Source: Pyrobaculum arsenaticum DSM 13514 (lineage in GTDB: Archaea > Thermoproteota > Thermoprotei > Thermoproteales > Thermoproteaceae). Taken from it: a DNA stretch of 64,000 bases. The stretch is taken from NCBI RefSeq assembly GCF_000016385.1, contig NC_009376.1, positions 1,860,001-1,924,000 of the forward strand, written 5' to 3'. Positions 7,202-15,827 of this stretch are shown piece after piece. A program made the position numbers and the translations under genes. How positions within the stretch are numbered: position 1 is the first letter of the stretch; every line of letters begins with the position of its first letter. The notes below the pieces were generated by a model. That model did not search any database. It saw only the letters and a list, made by a program, of their open reading frames with translations, and was not told the DNA's origin.

Positions 7202-7431
7202 CCATCTAGAAACGGCGCAGTCCCCCCTCAAAGAGGCGTCGGGATGCTCAACTCCTTTCTTCGTCTCAACTACTTGCCGATCTGCTTTGCCTCTAGTACA
7301 GCTCCACGTGGGCTGTGGTGCCATTTCCTGTCGGCCTGTTGCTGTGCGCCTATGTGCGCATCTCTCTATCGCCGGTTAGCGCCGTCTACTCACGGCGGGA
7401 AGTATATATAACTCCCAGCCTTTTCCCTCCG

Positions 7432-8289
7432 GTGTTTATTTTCGACAACCACGCACATGCCAACGAGATTACTGGGCTTGGAGCCGGGGAGGTGGTGAGG
7501 AGATTCAAGGCAGCAGGGGGCGGAGGAATTGTCTTTGTGACGTTGCTGACCTGGTCTATCGGGGGGCGCCCCGGGGACAGAGGCTGGGTTGTGAGGCTTT
7601 ACGACCAGGCTGTGAAAAACGCAGAGGTGGCAAGAGCGGCCGGGCTCATTTCAGGCGCGGTAGTGGGCGTCCACCCAGCCGAGTGTGTGAAGTTGCTAGA
7701 GGTTGGCTGGGCTGAGGCGGAGGTTGAGGAATTTATGCGCTGGGCTGTGGACCTCGCCGCCAGGTATGTAGAGGAGGGGAGGGCAGTTGGCTTAGGCGAG
7801 TTCGGGCGGCCGCACTGGCCTGTTCAGCAGAGAGTCGTAGAGCTGTGCAACAGAGTTGTGCTGTACGCCTTGGAGAGGGCCAAGGACGTTGACGCCGCCG
7901 TACACCTCCACCTAGAGCGCGGCGGCAAGGCCACTGTAGACTCAATCGCGGAGCTGGCCGCCAGGACGGGGATTAGGCCGGAGCGGGTGGTAATGCACCA
8001 CATCGAAGGGGCTTTGGCCGGATATGCTTTCACAAAGGGGCTCTCTCCCTCAGTCCCAATTGGGCGCCGGGGCGAGTTTGAAGACGCGCTGAAGTCTGGC
8101 CCCGTCTTTGTAGTTGAGAGCGACTACATCGACGACAAGTCTAGGCCCGGCGCCGTGATCCCGCCCTGGACGCTGGCGTCGAAGCTTAGACAATACGCCG
8201 CTTCGGGGAGAATCGCCGCCGACGACCTGAGGCAAATTTGTGTCTCTAACGTGGCGAGGATCTACGGAAGGCGCTTGCCTATAGAATAG
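7432..8289 (+). CDS. TatD-like metal-dependent hydrolase
   Basis: This 285-residue TIM-barrel amidohydrolase opens with a metal-binding DNHAH motif right after its start. Later metal-site candidates are the conserved Glu in GLGEFGRPHW, His in AAVHLHLERGG, His in VMHHIEG and Asp in VESDYIDD. This is the ligand order of TatD-related hydrolases. I place the start at GTG 7432 because AGTATATATA (7401-7410) lies ~25 nt upstream and the preceding in-frame residues look non-coding. The substrate is unknown. Confidence 0.75.
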   Translation: MFIFDNHAHANEITGLGAGEVVRRFKAAGGGGIVFVTLLTWSIGGRPGDRGWVVRLYDQAVKNAEVARAAGLISGAVVGVHPAECVKLLEVGWAEAEVEEFMRWAVDLAARYVEEGRAVGLGEFGRPHWPVQQRVVELCNRVVLYALERAKDVDAAVHLHLERGGKATVDSIAELAARTGIRPERVVMHHIEGALAGYAFTKGLSPSVPIGRRGEFEDALKSGPVFVVESDYIDDKSRPGAVIPPWTLASKLRQYAASGRIAADDLRQICVSNVARIYGRRLPIE

Positions 8290-8343
8290 CGCACTCGGGG
8301 TCGTGAGCAGATAGGAGAAAACTTAATCCTGTAAAATTTGTCT

Positions 8344-10146
8344 ATGTTCTCACTGAAAGGATTGGTGGTTGAGTTGTCTAGAAAAGTTGTCAAACCCCTT
8401 GAAGAGGGAGATAAAATTTTCCGCCTATTTATAGGAGGCCGCGGCGTTGCGACTTATGTTTTTTGGAAACTAGGCGGCCACCGCGTAGATCCTCTTTCTG
8501 GCGACAACCCACTTATCTTCGCCACTGGTCCGCTGACAGGAACTGGGATACCTATGTCCGGCAGGGCGGTTGCTGTTTTTAGATCTCCTCTCACAGGTAT
8601 TATAGGAGCCTCTAATCTTGGCGGGAGATTAGGCCCCACAATGCGGTTTGCCGGCGTTGATATATTAGCAATTACAGGGAAAGCCGAGAGGCCCACCTAC
8701 CTTTTGATTCAGGACGGAAAGGTTGAGTTTAGGGACGCCTCTCACCTCTGGGGGAAAGACGCAATAGAGACTGAAGAAATACTTCTAAAAGAACATGGCA
8801 AAAACGCGGCGGTTTTGGCAATTGGGCCCGCGGGGGAGAACTTGGTGAAGTTCGCCTCCATCAACCATGACATTTGGAGGCAGTTCGGGAGGACAGGCGG
8901 CGGGGCAGTGATGGGGGCGAAAAAGCTCAAGGCGGTGGTGTTTGTGCCGGATAGGCAACAAGTCGAGGTAGCTATGCCGGAGAAGCTCCGCGAATTTCTA
9001 AGAGAGTTCACTCCGTATTTCGTGGGGGAGAAAAGCGTGAAGGCCCTCTTCGATGCGGGGACTATGCGCCTCGTTGAGCTTGCTAACCAGATGGGGTTCT
9101 TCCCCACGTATAACTGGCAGAGGGTGTCTCTGGAGGGGTGGGAGAAGATTGCCTGGCCTACGTTTAGGAGGGAGTATTTCCTAAGGCCTGGGGCTTGTCT
9201 GCACTGCCCAGCCGCCTGCCACAGGCTTGTCAAATCTAAGAAATACGGCGTGTCTGTAGACATCGACTACGAGACCGTATTCGCGCTGGGCGGCCTAACG
9301 GGCTGTGCCGACCCCGATGAAATGATTCGGCTAAACGACTTAGCCGATAGGCTGGGCATGGATACGATTTCTCTGGGGAACACAATCGCCTTCGCCATTG
9401 AGGCCGCGAAAATGGGCAAACTCGGCGCCAAGTTAGAATGGGGGTGTGGGGACTTGGCAAAACTAGTCGAAGACATAGCCTACAGGCGCGGCGTGGGGGA
9501 CATCCTAGCCGAGGGGGTGAGAGAGGCGGCGAGGAGGCTCGGCTTAGAAGAAATCGCGGTCCACGTGAGAGGCCTTGAACCCGCCGGCTACGACCCCCGC
9601 GTCTTGAAGGGTATGGCCTTAAACTATGCCATTGGGTACAGGGGGGCCGACCACTTAGCAACCATGGCCTATGCCCTCGACTACGGCGGGTACGCCGGCG
9701 GCCCCCAGAGCCTCGGCGAGGAGAAGGTACGGGCAGTGGCACACATGGAAGAGGTTTCCGCGCTGTTCGACTCACTAGTTATGTGTAAATTCGGAAGGGG
9801 CGTCTACGACACCTATCCAGGTGGGAGGGGATTGGAGATATTTGCCCAACTTCTAACCTACGTCACTGGCCACAAATGGGATGGAAAATCAGTCAGAGAC
9901 GTGGCGCTTAGGATAATTAACCTGACGCGTGTAATTAACCTAGAGATGGGGGCTGGCCCCGACAGCTTGCCCGAGAGACTCTACCGGCCTGTACAGTTCG
10001 AAGGCAAGGAGTACAGGCTGCCACGAGAAGAGCTAGAAGCCGCCTTGAAGACGTACTATAAGCTAAGGGGCTGGGATGATGCGGGCAAGCCAACAAACGA
10101 GGTTCTGAAAGAGCTCCAACTAGATTTCTTAATAGGCGCGCGCTAA
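8344..10146 (+). CDS. aor: Aldehyde:ferredoxin oxidoreductase, tungsten type
   Basis: This ~600-residue protein belongs to the AOR family, which oxidises aldehydes to carboxylates with ferredoxin as acceptor, using a tungsto-bispterin and a [4Fe-4S] cluster. Visible features are the N-terminal GGRGVATYVFW segment, the pterin-contacting SGRAVAVFRSPLTG and GRTGGGAVMG segments, the cluster motif CLHCPAAC near residue 285 and a later cysteine in SLVMCKFG. ATG 8344 is favoured by a CTTAAT box ~25 nt upstream; a TTG two codons earlier is possible. The stop overlaps the convergent aminotransferase by 4 bp. Confidence 0.92.
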   Translation: MFSLKGLVVELSRKVVKPLEEGDKIFRLFIGGRGVATYVFWKLGGHRVDPLSGDNPLIFATGPLTGTGIPMSGRAVAVFRSPLTGIIGASNLGGRLGPTMRFAGVDILAITGKAERPTYLLIQDGKVEFRDASHLWGKDAIETEEILLKEHGKNAAVLAIGPAGENLVKFASINHDIWRQFGRTGGGAVMGAKKLKAVVFVPDRQQVEVAMPEKLREFLREFTPYFVGEKSVKALFDAGTMRLVELANQMGFFPTYNWQRVSLEGWEKIAWPTFRREYFLRPGACLHCPAACHRLVKSKKYGVSVDIDYETVFALGGLTGCADPDEMIRLNDLADRLGMDTISLGNTIAFAIEAAKMGKLGAKLEWGCGDLAKLVEDIAYRRGVGDILAEGVREAARRLGLEEIAVHVRGLEPAGYDPRVLKGMALNYAIGYRGADHLATMAYALDYGGYAGGPQSLGEEKVRAVAHMEEVSALFDSLVMCKFGRGVYDTYPGGRGLEIFAQLLTYVTGHKWDGKSVRDVALRIINLTRVINLEMGAGPDSLPERLYRPVQFEGKEYRLPREELEAALKTYYKLRGWDDAGKPTNEVLKELQLDFLIGAR

Positions 10147-11357
10147 CGCTTGACCTCGCTAAGCACTTTTTTAATGGCCTTAGCCGTGTCAATTGCGTCT
10201 TGCTCTGTGAGGTTTGGCATAACCAGCAACGATACTACCCTCTCGGCGGCCCACTCGGCGTTTGGCAACGGCTTGTACTCTACCTTGCGCTTGTAATAGG
10301 GGCAAGTCCAGGGGCAACCAAGCCCGTGTCCCTCCCGTTTTTGGAACAGCGGCGTCTTGTAGAGCGGCGTTGGGTAGGCCACGAAGACGTTGCCGATACC
10401 CTCAGCTCTAAGCGCCTCCACTACGAAGTCCCGGGGCTTTGTCAACTTCTCAATGGCAAGAAGGATCTGCACCAAGTGCCATGAGTGCTTTACATACGGC
10501 TTCGGTCTCGGCACTGTGATTAAGTCTCCTTCTAGAGGCAACAGCTCCTCTAGGAGCACCTTGACGTAGGCATCCCGCCTCTTCTGCATCTCGGGGAGTT
10601 GCTTTAGCTGGTAGTACGCGAGGACGCCCTGTATCTCAGTCATGCGGTAGTTGTAGCCGAGCAACTCGTAGCTGTACTTCCCCACCTCGCCGTGGGCTCT
10701 GATCAGCTTCGCCCTCTCTGCGTAGGCCGCCACGTCTGTCGCCACGGCGCCTCCCTCGCCGGAGGTAATGTGCTTCGTAGCGTAGAAGCTGAAGGTGGAC
10801 ACGTGCCCTATCGACCCCACCCTCCGCCCCCTGTACTCGGCACCAAGGGCTTGCGCCGTGTCCTCCACTATCTTAACTCCGTACCTATCGGCCAGCTTGA
10901 GGAACTGGTCCATCTCCGCCGGCATGCCCGCCAAGTGGACGACGACGATGGCCTTTGTTCTGTCCGTAATCGCCTCCTCCACCGAGGCGGGGTCTAGGTT
11001 GAGGGTCTCCCTGTCAATATCAGCGAAGACCGGCACCGCGTTTGCGTGTAAAACCGCCGTGGCGGATGCGGCGAAGGTAAACGGCGTCGTGACGACCTCA
11101 TCGCCAGGCCCCACGCCCAGGGCCTTGAGAGCTGTGTGGAGCGCCACTGTGCCGTTGGCCACAGCCATGGCGTGCCGCACGCCGAGGTATGAGGCAAGCT
11201 CGTTTTCAAACGCCTTCACCCACTTGCCGTGCTGCGCGGTGAGAATGCCGGATTTTAGGACATCCGCAATGGCTTGGAGGACCTCCTCGCTGTACACCGC
11301 GGGCCTCGCCACAATTGGCGTTTCCCTAACGGGCTTCCCGCCGTTGATTGCCAGCAT
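10143..11357 (-). CDS. DegT/DnrJ/EryC1/StrS aminotransferase
   Basis: This 404-residue PLP enzyme has the DegT family layout. It shows an NGTVALHTAL cofactor-phosphate segment, TTPFTFAASA, VEDTAQALGA with the PLP-contacting Asp, and FYATKH with the Schiff-base lysine at residue 195, followed by GEGGAV. Such enzymes transfer amino groups to keto-sugars for surface glycans. No sugar-nucleotide genes are adjacent; an epimerase lies ~17 kb away. A TTTAAATAG box ~25 nt upstream supports ATG 11357, and the promoter region is shared with the divergent gene at 11387. Confidence 0.88.
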   Translation of the reverse strand: MLAINGGKPVRETPIVARPAVYSEEVLQAIADVLKSGILTAQHGKWVKAFENELASYLGVRHAMAVANGTVALHTALKALGVGPGDEVVTTPFTFAASATAVLHANAVPVFADIDRETLNLDPASVEEAITDRTKAIVVVHLAGMPAEMDQFLKLADRYGVKIVEDTAQALGAEYRGRRVGSIGHVSTFSFYATKHITSGEGGAVATDVAAYAERAKLIRAHGEVGKYSYELLGYNYRMTEIQGVLAYYQLKQLPEMQKRRDAYVKVLLEELLPLEGDLITVPRPKPYVKHSWHLVQILLAIEKLTKPRDFVVEALRAEGIGNVFVAYPTPLYKTPLFQKREGHGLGCPWTCPYYKRKVEYKPLPNAEWAAERVVSLLVMPNLTEQDAIDTAKAIKKVLSEVKR

Positions 11358-11386
11358 AGGTTTAAAACCGGCACTATTTAAAAGAT

Positions 11387-11824
11387 GTGAAGTGGCTTTA
11401 CTTCACCTATGTGATTTACTGGTCCGCCGTCATTACAGCCGTGCTCTTCACTCTAGCCGGCTACCCACTAATCCCCCCCGAGGAGTTCAAAAAAGCCATA
11501 AACGAGACCGCGCAGACGCCCTATGAGCAGAGGCTGGCCCAGACCGTAGCGGAATTCGCCCTAGTTGCCGCCTTCTCCTACCCAGCGCTTATATACGCCT
11601 CAGTAGCCTACGGCGTAGTCACGGCGGCGGCCGCAGAGGCCATGGGGCTCGGCTACGCAATGATCTCCGCCGCGGTATACCACCTCGTCCTGCTAATAAT
11701 GGAAGAGACGGCCAAGTGGCACCCAGTAGCGCAGAAGCTGGCTAAGCGGGGCAGGATAGATCTGAGACGCTACCTCCTGTGGACAGCACTTCTTTTGTCT
11801 TTAGCCGGCGTCCTATCACTCTAG
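11387..11824 (+). CDS. Small multi-pass membrane protein
   Basis: This 145-residue protein has about four hydrophobic segments, near residues 5-26, 52-80, 85-105 and 125-143. I do not recognise the family. The GTG start lies ~24 nt after TTTAAAAC (11361-11368), which sits next to the opposed TATA box of the aminotransferase gene. The last four bases overlap the convergent MIP18-family gene. Confidence 0.55.
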   Translation: MKWLYFTYVIYWSAVITAVLFTLAGYPLIPPEEFKKAINETAQTPYEQRLAQTVAEFALVAAFSYPALIYASVAYGVVTAAAAEAMGLGYAMISAAVYHLVLLIMEETAKWHPVAQKLAKRGRIDLRRYLLWTALLLSLAGVLSL

Positions 11825-12204
11825 GACTGTTGCGCCGCTTGATACTGTTCGACTATGTCGTATCCGTATATTGCCTTAAACATCTCCCTCCCTCGCGGCG
11901 TCATTTGGGTTGGGTCCCACGGCTTTTCGAAGTCCACCTCCACCTCGACGTCTTGGGCTTCTGGCACCGCGCTCTGTATGGCGTAGCCCACCTCCTGGGC
12001 CACATTGCCGGCCACGGGGCAGCCCACCGCTGTCAAGGTCATCACTACCTTCAACGTGCCGTTTTCCAGTACAACCTTCCTAATTAGGCCCAAATCGTAG
12101 ACGTTGATGGGGATCTCGGGGTCGTAGACCTCCCTTAGCACCTCCACTATTTTCTTCGCCTTGTCTGGAGGCAGATTTGTCTCGAAAACCGGTTTCTCGT
12201 CCAT
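11821..12204 (-). CDS. MIP18/DUF59-family Fe-S assembly factor
   Basis: This 127-residue protein carries the DUF59 core: VYDPEIPINVYDLGLIRKV near residues 26-44, then MTLTAVGCPVAG with the conserved cysteine. Family members (SufT, PaaD, MIP18) take part in Fe-S cluster maturation. The C-terminal WDPTQMTPRGREMF segment is typical of the archaeal/SufT branch. An ACTATAAAAC box ~25 nt upstream supports ATG 12204. It is followed on the opposite side by tusA; together they suggest sulfur or Fe-S handling. Confidence 0.82.
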   Translation of the reverse strand: MDEKPVFETNLPPDKAKKIVEVLREVYDPEIPINVYDLGLIRKVVLENGTLKVVMTLTAVGCPVAGNVAQEVGYAIQSAVPEAQDVEVEVDFEKPWDPTQMTPRGREMFKAIYGYDIVEQYQAAQQS

Positions 12205-12260
12205 ATGACAAATCTCGTTTTATAGTTTTAAACATTTGGCAAGTATCTGGGCGTGCACAG

Positions 12261-12473
12261 CTACTTCTCCACGACCAGGGAGTAGGGACCTGTCTCGTCC
12301 GCCTCGAGTATCTTGACCTCGTTAAGCGCCATGAGGCGCCGGAGCATCATGTAGCACACGTAGTCGTCTGTGACGATTTTAAACCTCGCGCCGGCTGGGG
12401 CGTTGGCGAGCGCCGTTGCCACAGTCTTCAACGGGTCTGGGCACTGTTGCCCCGACACATCGATCACCTCCAT
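12261..12473 (-). CDS. tusA: TusA/SirA-family sulfur carrier
   Basis: This ~70-residue protein has the TusA signature near its N-terminus: VSGQQCPDPLK, with the persulfide-forming cysteine in the CPxP dipeptide context, followed by a two-layer alpha/beta pattern. TusA proteins relay sulfur for tRNA thiolation, cofactor synthesis or dissimilatory sulfur metabolism. ATG 12473 (MEVIDVSG) is preferred to GTG 12482, since GGTTTATAAC lies ~25 nt upstream of it. The DsrC-like gene at 62.6 kb is a possible functional partner. Confidence 0.82.
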   Translation of the reverse strand: MEVIDVSGQQCPDPLKTVATALANAPAGARFKIVTDDYVCYMMLRRLMALNEVKILEADETGPYSLVVEK

Positions 12474-12516
12474 AGCCCACACATCGAAACCCTGTTATAA
12501 ACATACCGCTTGGGGG

Positions 12517-12528
12517 AAATTTTATAAA
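12517..12528 (+). promoter_or_regulatory. TATA/BRE element fixing the citramalate synthase start
   Basis: GAAATTTTATAA is a strong archaeal BRE/TATA match. Its TATA core is centred about 25 nt upstream of ATG 12550. No other start codon is in suitable position, so translation should begin at 12550 on a leaderless mRNA. That frame closes after five codons, which is why the gene looks frameshifted. Confidence 0.65.
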
Positions 12529-12549
12529 GCCCCTGCTTCCTATATAGCC

Positions 12550-14141
12550 ATGTCGGGGATTATGTAGAAGTATTAGATACAACCCTACGCGACGGCTCCC
12601 AGGGCGCCAACGTCTCCTTCCTCCTCGAGGATAAAATCCGCCTCGCCTTGATGCTGGACGAGCTCGGCGTAGACTATATAGAGGGCGGATGGCCCTACTC
12701 CAACCCCAAAGACCTGGACTTCTTCAAGGCGATGAGGGAATACCCACTCGCAAAGGCCAAGCTAGCCGCTTTTGGAAGCACGAGGAGAAAGGGGGTGAAG
12801 CCTGAGAAAGACGAAAACCTAAACGCGATAGTAAAGGCGGATGTCCCCGTTGCGGTTATCTTCGGCAAGAGCTGGACTCTCCACGTGGAGAAGGTGCTGG
12901 AAGCCACCTGGGAGGAGAACTTGGCTATGATAGCGGAGAGCGTGGAGTACCTAAAATCCCACGGCATGGAGGTGATCTACGATGCCGAGCACTTTTTCCA
13001 GGGGTATCAGGAGGACCCGGAGCGGGCGCTGGCCTCTATAGAGGCTGCCTGGAGGGCGGGGGCTAGGGTTGTGGTGCTGGCCGACACCAACGGCGGGACT
13101 CCTACGCACGAGGTGTATAGAATAACAGCAGAGGTGAAGAGGAGGTTCCCCGCGATGCCGCTGGGAGCCCACATGCACAACGACATCGGTTGCGCCGTGG
13201 CTAACACCCTAATGGCAGTGGCCGCCGGGGCTAGGCACGTCCAGGGAACAATAAACGGAGTGGGTGAGCGGACGGGCAATGCGGACCTGACCGCGGTTTT
13301 GCCGACGCTGGAGCTGAAGATGGGCTTCAAGGTCCTGGGCGGCTCCCCGCCCCGGGTTAAGTTCGCCAAGCTGAGGGAGGTGTCACGCTTCGTCTACGAG
13401 GCCTTGGGGATGAGCCCAAACCCATATCAGCCCTACATCGGCGACTACGCCTTTGCCCACAAGGGAGGGGTACACGCCGCGGCTGTGATGAAGGTGCCCA
13501 GGGCATACGAGCACATAGACCCCGAGCTGGTGGGCAACAGGAGGGTCTTCGTCGTGTCGGAGATGGCCGGCGCCGCCAGCGTGGTGCTGAAGGCGGCGGA
13601 GGAGCTGGGGATATCGCTAGACAAGCGCCAGGAGGCTGTGAGGGCGGCGCTGGAGGAGATAAAGGCGCTGGAGAGGCAGGGCTACTCCTTTGACTCGGCC
13701 CCGGCCTCCGCCATGCTGATACTGCTTAGGCACATGGGGCTCTACCAGGAGAGGTTTAGGCTAGTGGAGTGGCGCGTGGTCACCGGCCCCACCAACACGT
13801 CCTACGCCGTGGTGAAGGTATGGGTAAGCGGCGAGGTAAAGCTGGAGGCCGGCGAGGGCGTCGGCCCCGTACACGCCGTCGACGTTGCGCTGAGGCGCGC
13901 GCTGGTGTCAGCCTTCCCGGAGCTGGCGGAGGTTAGGCTGAGGGACTACAAGGTGGTGCTCCCCACTGCGGTAAGGAGCACGGAGAGCGTGGTGAGGGTC
14001 ACCGTTGAGTTTACCGACGGCGGGAGGATATGGCGCACAGTCGGCGTATCCAGCAACGTCGTCGAGGCGTCGATCAAGGCGCTGGTCGACGGCTACGACT
14101 TCGCCCTACAGCAGAGGCAGTTGCAAAACCGCAAGGCCTAG
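12550..14141 (+). pseudogene. cimA: (R)-citramalate synthase, apparent 5' frameshift
   Basis: The protein belongs to the isopropylmalate/citramalate synthase family, condensing pyruvate with acetyl-CoA for isoleucine synthesis. The GGWPYSNPKD segment favours citramalate synthase. The HMHND metal site and the C-terminal LeuA-type regulatory domain (from ~residue 390) are intact. The essential TTLRDG motif lies at 12572-12595 in the main frame, but that frame has no start codon: it opens after TAA 12525-12527. ATG 12550 sits in another frame and stops at 12565. One extra G in the GGGG run at 12555-12558 would join them as M-S-G-D-Y-V-E-V. It is either a sequencing error or a real frameshift; the rest of the gene is undamaged. 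Confidence 0.8.
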
Positions 14142-14536
14142 GCCTCCTTCCAAGCTTCCACAAACTCCTGGGGGCACTCCACCGCCTTTAGCTCTCCACC
14201 CTCGCTGTCTACGCAGACAGCCACGACGTGGCCCTCAGCCGCCTTTCTGCCCGCCGTCAGATTCAATATCTCGAAGCGGTACCTCACCGCCCTCCTCCTC
14301 ACCTCGCCTGCCCAGATCCTCACCAGCACCTCGTCCCCCCGCCTAAGGGGGTGGAGGAAAGAGGCGTACACCTCCCTCCTCGGCAACCGGCCGTGGACGT
14401 GGAGCAGGCCCTTAGAGGCGTAGAAATCCTCCTCAGCCTGTTCGACGATTGCCAATATGCGGGAAAAGTGTGCGATGCCCGCACCGTCTGTGTGGTGCCA
14501 GTAGACCCTGTATCTCGCCTCGAAGGGCATGGCCAT
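14138..14536 (-). CDS. Hotdog-fold acyl-CoA thioesterase (4-hydroxybenzoyl-CoA type)
   Basis: This 132-residue single-domain hotdog protein starts with YRVYWHHTDGAGIAHFSRIL, in which the Asp equivalent to the catalytic residue of 4HBT/YbgC thioesterases is seen (HHTDGAG). It continues with the long helix and the strands of the fold. It probably hydrolyses acyl-CoAs, but the substrate is unknown. A TTATTTAAATTA box ~25 nt upstream supports ATG 14536. It overlaps the convergent citramalate synthase stop by 4 bp and lies just downstream of the VWA gene. Confidence 0.78.
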   Translation of the reverse strand: MAMPFEARYRVYWHHTDGAGIAHFSRILAIVEQAEEDFYASKGLLHVHGRLPRREVYASFLHPLRRGDEVLVRIWAGEVRRRAVRYRFEILNLTAGRKAAEGHVVAVCVDSEGGELKAVECPQEFVEAWKEA

Positions 14537-14548
14537 ATTTCGTGTAAT

Positions 14549-15769
14549 TTAAATAACTGCTGAGGCGGCCCCCGCGAGGCGGAGGTCATTAGGGGAGATC
14601 CGCACCGCGCGGGCGTGGGGCGGGGGCTTCTGGGCACCCAGCAGCACGAACACCACGTCGCGGAACACCGCCCTTGCCTCCCTCACGGCCACGGGGTTAA
14701 GCCTATCGTCCTCGCCATCGGTGACAACCGCGAGGACGTAGCCCCTCAGCCTCCTCCTCTCGGCGTCCTCAACAGCGGCCTCCACCGCTTGAGTGATATC
14801 TGTGCCCCCGCTAGCCGCCACCCGCGTCAAGACGTCGACAAGCCTCTCCACGTCTGAGACGGGGTCGTAGACCTCCACGTCGAAGAACCGTATGACCACG
14901 TTCGTGAACCTCCTCAAGACCGCTATGGCGTACGCCGCCGCAACCGCTATCTTCTCAACCCCGCCGAGCGCGCCGTACATAGAGCCCGACTTGTCAACGA
15001 GGAGGTATATCCCCTTGTCCCCGCCGCCCACCTGCCTATAGACGGGGAGCTCGGCGGAGGCGGCCTTATGGAGGAACAGCGGGGGCGCCCCCAGGGCGAG
15101 GGCCTTGGCGTACAGAGCGGCCCTCCTCAGGCGGTGCAGAGAGCCGTAGGCTCTCTCCTCCTCTTCGCCCAGTCCCCACACGCCGTCGAGAAGGGCGCCA
15201 AGCCTCGATGAGAGAGCCAGCGCCTTGGCCAAGATACGCGACAGCCTCACCCGCCGCGGGTCGGAGGCCACCGACAGCGCCAGCGCCCCAGGGCTGTCCG
15301 ACCTCCCCCTCCCCAGCACCTCCCCAAGCCGCTTGAAGAGGCGGTAGAGCTCCACCACATCGGCGGGATCCCCCAAGTGGCGCCTAATCTGCTTCATGGC
15401 CACCGCCCATGCCTCTCTAGCCCCCCTCCCAAACCACGCCCTGCCGTAGCTATCCAAGTACCGGAGGTAGGACTCAAACGCCTTGAGGAGCCTCACCGCC
15501 GCTTCAAGAGAGGCCTTATGGTTCAGCCTAGAGACGGCGGAGACCGCCCCGTAGTATTGGGACTTCACATACGCCATGAGGAACCTCTCCCACACGGGGC
15601 TGGAGGCCCGCCCCCCGAAAATGGGCGACCTGTAGTGGACGTAATAGGCGTCCACTGCCTCCTCAACCCCCACAGCCCTAACCCCAGAGGCCCGCAATAC
15701 CCTAAGCGCCCTCGCCCTCACCAACGCGTCGCCGTAGTCGACGTTGAGGAGGAGACCCACGAAATACAT
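14549..15769 (-). CDS. von Willebrand factor A (CoxE-like) domain protein
   Basis: This 406-residue protein has a helical N-terminal region (~1-240) and a C-terminal VWA domain. The full MIDAS is visible: DKSGSM, the threonine of ASGGTDI and the aspartate of VVTDGEDD. CoxE-like proteins usually work with a MoxR AAA+ ATPase to mature metalloenzymes, but none is adjacent. The gene ends 12 bp before the thioesterase start, so the two may be co-transcribed. The target is unknown. Confidence 0.75.
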   Translation of the reverse strand: MYFVGLLLNVDYGDALVRARALRVLRASGVRAVGVEEAVDAYYVHYRSPIFGGRASSPVWERFLMAYVKSQYYGAVSAVSRLNHKASLEAAVRLLKAFESYLRYLDSYGRAWFGRGAREAWAVAMKQIRRHLGDPADVVELYRLFKRLGEVLGRGRSDSPGALALSVASDPRRVRLSRILAKALALSSRLGALLDGVWGLGEEEERAYGSLHRLRRAALYAKALALGAPPLFLHKAASAELPVYRQVGGGDKGIYLLVDKSGSMYGALGGVEKIAVAAAYAIAVLRRFTNVVIRFFDVEVYDPVSDVERLVDVLTRVAASGGTDITQAVEAAVEDAERRRLRGYVLAVVTDGEDDRLNPVAVREARAVFRDVVFVLLGAQKPPPHARAVRISPNDLRLAGAASAVI

Positions 15770-15827
15770 CTCCTAAAAAATAGTAAACAAACGGTCCCGG
15801 CAGGAAAAAGGGGATTTTTGAAGGGCG

